This document shows, piece by piece, positions 50,438 to 60,714 of a DNA stretch of 64,000 nucleotides. The translations under genes were made by a program, and so were the position numbers. A model generated the notes under the pieces. It was given only the letters and a program-made list of their open reading frames with translations, searched no databases and had not been told where the DNA came from. The first letter of the stretch is position 1. Each line of letters begins with the position of its first letter. This DNA is from Cyrtodaria siliqua (taxonomy: Eukaryota; Mollusca; Bivalvia; Adapedonta; Hiatellidae): NCBI GenBank assembly GCA_037043455.1, contig JAWPHD010003281.1:159428-223427 (forward strand), given 5' to 3'.

Positions 50438-53400
50438 TTATACTGTTTATAGGGACCTTATTGACAGATGGCGGAAGTATTGTCTATAGGACCTTATTGA
50501 CTGATGCCGTCTGTATTGTCTATAGGGACGTTATTGACAGATGCCGTCTGTATTGTTTATAAGAACCTTATTGACAGATGCTGTTTGTATTGTCTGTAGG
50601 GGCATTATTGACTATATTGTCTATAGGGACCTTATTGACAGAATGCGTCAGTATGTATGTAGGTGCATTATCGACAGATGCCGTTTGTTTATAGGGACCT
50701 TATTGACAGATAGGGACCTTATTGACAGATATCGACTGTATTGTCTGTAGGGACCTTATTGACAGAAGCCTTCTGTATTGTCTATAGGGACCTTATTGAC
50801 AGAATGCGTCAGTATTGTCTAAAGGTGCAATACTGACAGATGCCGTCTGTACTGTTTATATGGACCTTATTGACAGACGTCGACTGTTTTGTCTGTAGGG
50901 ACCTTATTGACAGATGTCGTCTGTATTGTCTATAGGAACCTTATTGACAGATGCCGTCTGTATTGTCTATAAAGACCTTATTGAAATATGCCGTCTGTAT
51001 TGTCCACAAGGGCATTGTTGACAGATGCCGTCTCTGTTGTCCATAGGGACCTTATTGACAGATGGTGTCAGCATTGTCTATAGGGGTAATATTGACAGAA
51101 TGCGTCAGTATTGTCTATAGGAACCTTATTGACAGATGCCGTCTGTATTGTCTATAAAGACCTTATTGAAATATGCCGTCTGTATTGTCCACAAGGGCAT
51201 TGTTGACAGATGCCGTCTCTGTTGTCCATAGGGACCTTATTGACAGACGCCGACTGTATTGTCTATAGGGACCTTATTGACAGATGTTGTCTGTATTGTC
51301 TATAAAGACCTTATTCAAAGATGCCGTATGTATTGTCCATAGGGGCATTATTGAAAGATGCCGTCTCTGTTGTCCATAGGGACCTAATTGACAGATGCTG
51401 TCTGTTTTGTCTATAGGGGTCTTATTGACAGATGACGCCTGTATTGTCTATAGGGACATTATGGACATATGCCGTCTGTATTGTCTATTGCGACCTTATT
51501 GGCAGATGGCGTCAGTATTGTCTGAAGGTGCATTATTGACAGATGCCGTCTGTACTGTTTATAGGGACCTTATTGACAGACGCCGACTGTATTGTCTATA
51601 GGGACCTTATTGACAGATGTCGTCTGTATTGTCTATAAAGACCTTATTCAAAGATGCCGTATGTATTGTCCATAGGGGCATTATTGAAAGATGCCGTCTC
51701 TGTTGTCCATAGGGACCTTATTGACAGATGCTGTCTGTATTGTCTATAGGGGTCTTATTGACAGATGACGCCTGTATTGTCTATAGGGACATTATGGACA
51801 GATGCCGTCTGTATTGTCTATTGCGACCTTATTGGCAGATGGCGTCAGTATTGTCTGAAGGTGCATTATTGACAGATGCCGTCTGTACTGTTTATAGGGA
51901 CCTTATTGACAGACGCCGACTGTATTGTCTATAGGGACCTTATTGACAGATGTCGTCTGTATTGTCTATAAATACCTTATTCAAAGATGCCGTATATATT
52001 GCCCATAGGGGCATTATTGAAAGATGCCGTCTCTGTTGTCCATAGGGACCTTATTGACAGATGCTGTCTGTATTGTCTATAGGGGTCTTATTGACAGATG
52101 ACGCCTGTATTGTCTATAGGGACATTATGGACAGATGCCGTCTGTATTGTCTATTGCGACCTTATTGGCAGAAGGCGTCAGTATTGTCTATAGGGGCATT
52201 AGTGACAGATGGCGTCTGTATTGTCTATAGGTACCTTATTGACAAATACCGTGTGTATTGTCTATAGGAACCTTTTGGTCAATGGCGTAAGTATTGTCTA
52301 CAGGGACCTTATTGACAGATGCCGTCTGTATTGTCTATTGCGACCTTATTGGCAGATGGCGTCAGTATTGTCTATAGGGGTAATATTGACGAGTGCCGTC
52401 TGTACTGTTTATAGGGACCTTATTGACAGATGCCGTCTGTATTGTCTATAGTGACCTTATTGGCACATGCCGTCTGTATTGTCTGTAGGGACCTTTATGT
52501 CAGATGCTGTCTGTATTGTCTATAGGGACCTTATCGACAGATGCCGTCTGTATTGTCTGTAACGGCATTAGTGACAGATGCCGTCTGTATTGTCTATTGC
52601 GACCTTATTGGCAGATGGCGTCAGTATTGTCTATAGGGGCATTAGTGACAGATGGCGTCTGTATTGTCTATAGGTACCTTATTGACAAATACCGTGTGTA
52701 TTGTCCATAGGAACCTTTTGGTCAATGGCGTAAGTATTGTCTACAGGGACCTTATTGACAGATGCCGTCTGTATTGTCTATTGCGACCTTATTGGCAGAT
52801 GGCGTCAGTATTGTCTATAGGGGTAATATTGACGAGTGCCGTCTGTACTGTTTATAGGGACCTTATTGACAGATACCGTCTGTATTGTCTATAGTGACCT
52901 TATTGGCACATGCCGTCTGTATTGTCTGTAGGGACCTTTATGTCAGATGCTGTCTGTATTGTCTATAGGGACCTTATCGACAGATGCCGTCTGTATTGTC
53001 TGTAATGGCATTAGTGACAGATGGCGTCTGTATTTTCGATAGGGGCATTAATGACAGATGCCGTATGTACCGTTTATAGGGACCTTATTGACAGATGCCG
53101 TCTGTAATGTCTATAGGGACCTTTTTGACAGATGGCGTCTGTATTATGTATAGGGACCCTATTGACAGATGCCGCCTGTATTGTCTATAGGGACCTTATT
53201 GACAGATGCCGTCTGTACTGTCTATATGGACCTTATTGACAAAAGTCGTCTGTATTATGTATAGGGACCCTATTGACAGATGCCGTCTGTATTGTCTATA
53301 GGGACCTTATTGACAGATGCCGTCTGTACGGTCTTTAGGGACCTTAATGACACATGACGTCTGTATTATGTATAGGGACCTTATTGACAGATGCCGTCTG

Positions 53401-54586
53401 TATTGTCTATAGGGACCTTATTGACAGAAGGTGTAAGTATTGTCTATAGGGACCTTATTAGAATGCGTCAGTATAGTCTATAGGTGCATTATTGACAGAT
53501 GCCGTCTGTACTGTTTATAGGGACCTACCTGACAGATGCCGACTGTATTGTCTGTAAGGACCTTATTGACATATGCCGTATGTACCTTATTGGAACCTTA
53601 TTGTTATATGGCGTAAGTATTGTCTATAGGGACCTTATTGACAGAATGCGTCAGTATTGTCTAAAGGTGCACTATTGACAGATGCCGTCTGTACTGTTTA
53701 TAAGGACCTTATTAACAGATGCCGTCTGTATTGTCTATAGGGACGTTATTGACAGAAACCGTTTGTATTGTCCATTATTGACAGATGTCATCTGTGTTGT
53801 CCATAGGGGCCTTATTGACAGAGGCCGCCTATATTGTCCATAGGGACCTTATTGACAGATGCCGTCTGTATTGTCTGTAGATGCATTATCGACAGATGCC
53901 GTCTGTACTGTTTATAGGACCTTATTGACAGATATCGACTGTATTGTCTCTAGGGACCTTATTGACAGATGCCTCCTGTATTGTCTATAGGGACCTTATT
54001 GACAGATGCCGTGTGTATTGTCTATAGGAACCTTATTGATAGATGGCGTCAGTATTGTCTAAAGGTGCATTATTGACAGATGCCGTCTGTACTGTTTATA
54101 GGGACCTTATTGACAGATGCCGACTGTATTGTCTGTAGGGACCTTATTGACAGGCGTCGTCTGTATTGTCTATATGGACCTTATTGACGGATGCCGTCTG
54201 TATTGTCTATAAAGACCTTATTGAGAGATGCCGTCTGTATTGTCCATCGGGGCATTATCAGATGGCGTCTGTATTGTATATAGGGATGACCTTATTTACA
54301 GATGCCGTCTGTATTGTCTATAGGGGCCTTATTGACAGATGCCCCTGTATTTTCTGTAAGGACCTTATTGATATATGCCGTATGTATTGGCTATAGTGAG
54401 CTTATTGACAGATGCCGTCTGTATTGTCTGTAGGGGCATTATTGACAGATGCTCTCTTTATTGTCCGCAGGGACCTTATTGACAGATGGCGTCAGTATTG
54501 TTTATAGGGACCTTATTGACAGATGGCGTCAGTATTGTCTATAGGGGCATTATTGAAAAAGGCCGTCTGTACTATTTATAGGGACC
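50438..54586 (-). repeat. 37-bp minisatellite B, minus orientation, about 112 copies
   Basis: The same B monomer reads here as GGGACCTTATTGACAGATGC then CGTCTGTATTGTCTATA. Higher-order units are clear. A 185-base duplication (5 monomers) links 50,971 and 51,156. A 333-base unit (9 monomers) is repeated at about 51,395, 51,728 and 52,061. A 443-base unit (12 monomers less one base) is repeated at 52,209 and 52,652. Open frames of 60-80 codons here arise from reading a 37-base unit in three frames and are not genes. Confidence 0.93.
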
Positions 54587-55410
54587 GTGGCTACCGTCTG
54601 GTATGTCGCCCAAATAGCGAATGCTGTCGTTCCCGCGTCCTATGACGGCGTTTCCAACCTACGACCCCGTAGACCACGCTCCCGACAATACGCTCTACAT
54701 GCTCTACGCTCCCTAGCGTATACGTACGCTTCTAGCGTATACGGCTACAAAATATATACCCAGTCTTACAATGTTATCACAACATGTATTTTATAATAGC
54801 GCTAAGGTATCACCATACCTAATACTTGATTGCAAAGCAATCTTTATTCAAAATGAATCAACCCGAATTCTAAACCTTCGTCGACTAGACATTATGCTAA
54901 ACTTTAACAAAACGTGTAAAACAATTACAGATGTAATTTATCGACAATGAAATCTCACATTTCTAGATGTAACGCAAAGCTTACAACATAATAATTCAAC
55001 CATAGACTGAATGAATAATTGGTTTTACATCCCGTTAACACATTATAGGCTATACTGGTACAGCGACCTCAGAGTGATAATAATGACAATATGAAAACCA
55101 ATCTCAGAGAGATTTATACTGCACAATAAATGCAATACCGTAATGACAGTTAGAATCCTCCGTAGAAAAAGTAATACAATCTGAATCGCGTATTCCATTT
55201 ACTATCTACACAGCAACTGGCATTATCAATAATGTAAATATATGCCCCAATAAATGAATCTAGTAAAAGATCATTTATTAGATATAGGCATCGATTAAAA
55301 GTGATGCGCTTGGCAAAAATCTACCAAAATTCCTATTCAAAATCAGGGAAAATGAGCCCCCGACAAACACAGTTAAAAACTCTAAGTAAATATGCACTCA
55401 TTTTGTTATA
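54587..55410. other. central spacer between B arrays
   Basis: Non-repetitive. The first ~150 bases are markedly GC-richer than the surroundings (GTCGTTCCCGCGTCCTATGA, CGACCCCGTAGACCACGCTC) and contain CTAGCGTATACG twice around a TACG palindrome. A 69-codon frame at 54,587-54,796 shows no domain. The rest is AT-rich. TTGGTTTTACATCCCGTTAA near 55,020 resembles the reverse complement of a SINE tail. No counterpart is seen elsewhere in the window. Confidence 0.55.
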
Positions 55411-56241
55411 CATCTGTATTGTCTATAGGGACCTTATTGACAGATGTCGTCTATATTTCAAATAGGGACCGTTTTGACAGGTAGCATCAGTTATTTTCTA
55501 TTGGGACCTTATTGAAAGATTGTGTCATTATTGTCTGTAGGTACCTTACTGACAGATGATGCCAGTATTATTGATTGGGACCTTATTGGCTGATAGAGTC
55601 AGTATTTTCTTAAGGGACCTTATTGACGGATAGTGTTTTTTGTCAATAGGGAAGACCGTATTGACAGATGGCAATACGGAACGTATTGACAGATGTCAAT
55701 AGGGACCTTAATGACACATGGAGTGACTATTTTCTTAAGGGACCTTATTAGCAGATGGTTTTTGTTTTGCCAATAGGGACCTTATTGACAGATGTCAATA
55801 GGGACCTAATTGACAGATACAGTCAGAATTTCCTAAAAGATGGTGTTTCTTTTGTCAATAGGGACCTTATTGAGAGATGTCAATAGGGACCTTTTTTGCA
55901 GATAGAGTCATTATTGTCTTAAGAGACCTTATTGACGCATGGTGTTTGTTCCGTCAACATGGACCTTATTGAAAGATTGACAGATGGCGTCAGTATGGTC
56001 TGTAGGTTCGTTATTGACAGACATAGTCTGTGCTGTCTATAGAGAGCAGATTGACGCATGGCGTACATATTGTTGAAAGGGATCTTATTGATAGATGGTG
56101 TCATTATTGTACATAGGTACATTGTTGACAAATGAAGTTTGTATTGGATACAGGTACCTTAGTGACATATGATGTTGGTATTGTCCAAAGAAATGGAGTT
56201 CATATTGTATATAGGGTCCCAATTGATGGATTGTGCCTATA
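55411..56241 (-). repeat. 37-bp minisatellite B, right-arm segment 1
   Basis: Diverged minus-orientation monomers. From about 55,900 to 56,241 they are the inverted counterpart of 48,830-49,150. For example, GCATGGCGTACATATTG and GTGTCATTATTGTACATAGG match left-arm units, and coordinates sum to about 105,070. The inner part, 55,411-55,900, includes units with CAATAGGGACC shortened forms and does not align well with the left arm. Confidence 0.88.
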
Positions 56242-57345
56242 CGAGAGGTGCCCCGCTTATAATTGAACACTTTTGTTTAAGATTTTTATTTCATCGGAAG
56301 TGATTATCATAAAAAATGCGTGATTTACTGATGTGAAACTGTCATTTAGAACGTATGCATTTAAAAATAATATCCAATTTCACGCGGTTCTTTTTAAATT
56401 ACATTTTGAATAAGGTGTACACTATTTTGTAATTTTAAACCTATATGTTGCTGTTGCCGTGGAGTTTTACCTTAAACCAGATAATTGCACTAAATGCATA
56501 TCATAATTGTTTATACCTGTGTTAATAATTTAAATATGATCGTATGTTTTATTTTAAGACAAAAATATAGATGCTGAATTAAAAGCTCGACTTTTTATCG
56601 CAATATTAAAACATTGACAGATAATAGGAAAGTTTGCTCGTATGTTACTGATAATTTTATAAATTAACCAAAATAACTATTTTAATCATATTTTGTGATA
56701 TAAAAACATGAACAGTTATTGTTGATGTATATCATATATGTATATTCTATACCTTATAAAGATATCTTTGGTAAAAAAATATATTATTTTTATCATTATT
56801 TGCAAATGTGTGTGTTTTGCACCTAAATTTTAAGTTATATTTTTTTCTATCTTTTCTTTTGAGAAACTTATGAAACTTTTTTTTTATAGTGAAGGAAGTC
56901 CCAAAAATGCCTGCAGTTAATGTTTTGAACTAGACGCTTTCGTAAATTTAATCATTTTCATAGTTGAATTTCATGTTAATTTTCGCTAAAATCCTGAAAT
57001 TCGACAAATTAAACCAAAAAAATGCATATTACACTTTTCTACGTTCAGACATGGACATATCGGAATATTATAACCTTTAACGATATTTTAAAAGCATTTT
57101 TGTTAAAATTTGTATTGCAGTTATTTTTATTATTGACGATTTTTGCTTTAAAATGTCATTCTCTACCCCTTTTCAAAAATGCGGATGCAGCAACATTAGG
57201 AAGCACATAATAGTGCATGTCATAATGTTTCATATCGAAGGAATCATTAGACTTGACATTACAATCAACATATTCGGCGAGAATTTCAAGATAGTTTATT
57301 CAGTTACACAATAAAAGTGTTCAAATATAAGTGGGGCACCTCTCG
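56242..57345. mobile_element. 1,104-bp TIR element with TA target-site duplication
   Basis: The left end CGAGAGGTGCCCCGCTTATA and the inverted right end CGAGAGGTGCCCCACTTATA continue to about 33 bases with only two mismatches. TA flanks both ends (56,240-56,241 and 57,346-57,347). The uninterrupted site GTGCCTATATTGACTATAAG exists in the left palindrome arm near 48,815-48,835 (as its complement), which proves the boundaries. TA duplication and such ends fit the Tc1/mariner superfamily. The interior is AT-rich without a transposase: the longest frame (57,022-57,210, 62 codons) shows no DDE motif. It is best read as a non-autonomous, MITE-like element. Confidence 0.9.
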
Positions 57346-57346
57346 T

Positions 57347-58085
57347 ATTGACTATAAGGACCGTATTGACAGATTACGTACACATTGTCTATAGGGACCT
57401 TTTTGACAGATGGTGTCAGTATTTTCAATAGGGACGTTATCGACAGATGTCTATACGGACCATATTTACAGGTGGAGTCATTACTGTTGATAGGGTATCT
57501 TATCGACAGATGGCGTCAATATTGTTGATAGAGACCTTATTGACAGATCGCGTCAGTATTGTATATATGGACCTTATTGACAGATTTTGCCATCATTGTT
57601 GATTGATTATGATCTGAATGGACGTTACTGTTGACAGACGTAGTCTGTGTTGTCTTTATGGACCTTATTGACACATGGCGTAAGTATTGTTGAAACGAAC
57701 CGTATTGGTAGATGGCGTCATTATTGTCCATAGGGACCTTGTTGATAAATGAAGTGTGTATTGCGTACAGGTACCTTAGTGACAGATGGTGTGGGTATTG
57801 TCCATAGAGACCTTATTGACAGATGGAGTTCATATTGTCTATAGGGACCTAATTGTCAGACGGCGTCAGTATTGTTGAAAGGGACCTTATTGACAGATGG
57901 CGCCGGAATTGTTGCTTGGGACTTAATTGACAGATAATGTTTGTTTTGTCACTAAGGACCTCACTAAGGACCTTATTGGCATATGTCGTTTATACTGTCC
58001 TCAGGGGCGATATCGACAGATAATCTTACTACTTCCCTCAGGTGCAATATCTACAGCCAGTTACCGTTAGTACTGTCCTCAGAGG
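57347..58085 (-). repeat. 37-bp minisatellite B, right-arm segment 2, grading into A
   Basis: Continues the array broken by the TIR element and mirrors 47,700-48,815. At 57,955-58,085 the monomers shift from B type (GGACCTTATTGGCATATG) to A type (ACTGTCCTCAGGGGCGATAT), the mirror of the transition at 47,690-47,900. Confidence 0.9.
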
Positions 58086-58248
58086 CAATGTGAATAGCTA
58101 GTGTCGGTATAGTCCTGAGGGCAAAATTATCGACTTTGGTCACTTCCTTGATGAGCGAAAGTGATATATTCAAAACCTGTGATATTTAATCTTAAACGGT
58201 TTCTCACCAGTGTGTACGAGTATGCTGCCTCTATTCCCTAATCTGAGA
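58086..58248 (-). pseudogene. zinc-finger-fossil unit 5, inverted copy
   Basis: Counterpart of 47,510-47,690. It carries the linker HTGEKPFK on the minus strand at 58,191-58,214 and CCTTGATGAG at 58,146, matching 47,611. It is fused at 58,249 directly to the end of unit 4 because the 47,086-47,515 equivalent is absent. Confidence 0.6.
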
Positions 58249-58640
58249 ATCATGTGACAATACTGTCCTCAGGGCAAAAAATGATACAGTCAATACTGAA
58301 CTCTGCAATAATATCACCTGCTAGCTTCCATCGCTTCAGAACTGTGCTCTAGGACAATATCAACAGATAGCGTCAGTAAAGTTCTTAATGACAAACTAAA
58401 TTACTTCGGTCACTTCCTGGATACGCGAAAGTGACGATATATTCATAACCTGTGATATTTAATCTTAAACGGTTTCTTACCAGTGTGTATGCAGCACATG
58501 AAATCCGAGAGTGATGGGCAGAGTATTCCCCACACCGCCCCCCCCCTCCCCCACCACCACCTCCATCCACCACCCACCTCACCCCATTCACCCACCCTTC
58601 CCGAATAGTTTGCTTACTTTATGTACATGTGAACATGCTT
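58249..58640 (-). pseudogene. zinc-finger-fossil unit 4, inverted copy
   Basis: Minus-strand linker HTGKKPFK at 58,464-58,487 (Glu to Lys), followed in another frame by FAYPGSDRSNLVCH, the best-preserved piece of a finger helix in the window. The G/C-rich tract at 58,525-58,590 corresponds to 46,840-46,880 but has diverged in sequence. Confidence 0.6.
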
Positions 58641-59289
58641 GGATAATATCACTAAGAATATAACAAGAGTATTCCGCAAGTCACAATATTTAAGTAAGAA
58701 ATAAAATGCTTGTATACAAACACAAACCTGCTGGTAGTTTATAAAGCCAGAAGAAAGTACAGCAATTAAGCGACAGTTTGTTTTTAATATAATAATTGTA
58801 TTATTTTAAATCATGTGTCAGTACTGTCCTCTTTGAAAAAAACACCCGGATACGGTTAATACTAAACTCTGCGAAAATATCACCTACTAGCTACCATTGC
58901 TTCAGTACTGTACTTAAAGACAATATCAACAGCTAGCGTCAGTAAACTCCTGAACGGTTAATTAAATTAATCAGGTCACTTCCTTGATACCCGAAAGGGA
59001 CAATATATTCATAACTTGTGATATATAATATTAAACGGTTTCTCACCAGTGTGTATGTGTATGCATAATTGTCTTTTCGTACCTTACCCTACCTTTATGT
59101 TTTTTTCTAAATGAGAGCTTTAATTGACCGTTAATTATTAGGGCAAGTTACTGTGAAACGTGTGCAATCCTTCGATGGAGATTACGCAAAATACACGTAG
59201 AGCTTTCCTTGGAAACGACGGTGAATATGATTATTCATATAATGCGTCAAATTCAATACGCAATATGTGACGTGTACGCATTATGTGAT
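58641..59289 (-). pseudogene. zinc-finger-fossil unit 3, inverted and truncated copy
   Basis: Counterpart of about 46,110-46,780. The minus-strand linker HTGEKPF is at 59,033-59,053. Near 59,222 the sequence jumps from GGAAACGACG to GTGAATATGATTATTCATAT. Relative to the left arm this skips about 1.07 kb (45,035-46,110) including two linkers. A further ~80 bases after GCGT are also absent. Confidence 0.6.
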
Positions 59290-60714
59290 AATACCATCAC
59301 ACAATGCATTGTCATGGTCGACGCATGTATGCGACTGTCGCGTTATGTTACTTAAAAGAGTATGAGAGTAGACCTTTGGACGGTAGTGAAATAGGCTAGC
59401 TACCGCTCACTCACCCTAGTGCCGGGTATAGCAGACCTCAGTATTCATAAAACAATAGTATATACGTTTAACCGTCCCAGTATCTAACAAAATTGTATTC
59501 CCCGAAGAGCAAAATAAACAAAATAAACAAAATGGAATTTAGTTGCTCCAGCGGTTATGAAGCCTGCGTATCAAAAGTAACAGCCGAAAGACTCAGTTAA
59601 AAAGCAGACAATATATCCTATGAGTGGTTAAACAATACCCATAGCCTTTTATCGGCCGGAGTAGTGAAACCACCGAATCGAAAATTGTGTAGAAAACAAA
59701 ATCAATTGAAAATCTACCACCGATATCTAAATATAAATATCGGGCTCCAAACTCCAAAGATCAAATAAATAGCATTGCGTCATACCCGTAACTACGCTGA
59801 GACATAGAAGCACGCACGCACGCACTTACGCACTCACGCACGCACTCACGCACGCACGCACGCGCGCACACACACACACATACACACATACACACACACA
59901 TACATACTTTCACACATACATACTTTCATATATACATACATAAAGATAAATAAAACTAAACAAATAATTAAATACAACATTCATGTTTAATCACAATGTT
60001 ATTGATTCTTGAACCAGAGACTACTTTGTCTGTAATGAGTAATGAGACATGAGTAATGAGACATGGCTTCTAATTGACAATTAATTAATTATATCTCTAT
60101 AAGTAAAAGGCAACATATAACTGTAATAGGACATATATAATACCACCAAGCATCAGACATACCAATGATACCAACATAAGGAAATCATGTACATACTTGA
60201 AGACATTCTTAACCGATAGTGAAAACTAGTTCATTTAATGATACTAGTATATGCAAACATATATTGAAAATCAAAGGTAATATACCTCTCATGATCAGTG
60301 CTATACAAAGTGGTCTGTGGAACCGTATTTGAGCCAGACAGAATTACGCACACGTGCCCCTCATTACGTGGTCCCGCCTTAATACCACTAAGCGATGGGA
60401 AAGCTTATATTAGCAGGATTTTATAACGGATATTTTTGACAATAAAACACGTTTAAAAACATGTTTTACTGAAATAACGCGATAACCTGTTTACAATTAC
60501 GTATTAAATGTTTTAATTTTACAATATACACTTTTTAAAGCCAAAATTAAGGTTTTATTTCATACCCCAGCCAACCCCGCTTTCACTTTTTGGAGACGGG
60601 GTTAGATGGATATGAAAGTTAATACTCGGACCGCGTAATGTAATTCGGTCGAATTAAGGACACGTGTCTAATTCATTGGAAAAACATATTTGTGGTCCAT
60701 GTCCGGTGCATGTA
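59290..60714. repeat. right palindrome arm, single-copy parts with microsatellite
   Basis: Inverted counterpart of 43,630-44,973. The (CA)n/(CATA)n microsatellite lies at 59,805-59,945. A 79-base segment at 60,222-60,300 is present only here and is flanked by AGTG on both sides. A short duplication, GAGTAATGAGACAT, occurs near 60,035-60,065. The hairpin with CCCCAGCCAACCCCG is at about 60,563-60,615. No coding sense. Confidence 0.85.

Noticed and set aside
49028..54396. Many 60-114-codon frames in the B arrays reading as VLSIGALLTDAVC-type repeats
   Set aside because: A 37-base unit read three times gives a 37-residue pseudo-repeat. The frames begin and end at random variants and have no upstream gene structure.
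57022..57210. 62-codon frame in the TIR element as a transposase
   Set aside because: It is far too short, hydrophobic, and without DDE/DDD residues in a recognisable pattern. The rest of the element has no continuation frame.
37159..59053. A functional C2H2 zinc-finger gene spread over exons
   Set aside because: Stops directly flank the linkers, cysteines are missing, the linkers are 300-750 bases apart, and the copies share the same damage.
43630..60714. The palindrome as a pure assembly artefact
   Set aside because: The arms differ by about 4% and by several private indels with clean junctions, including a transposon in one arm only. An artefactual fold-back would be essentially identical. 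Misjoins at the centre cannot be excluded from sequence alone.
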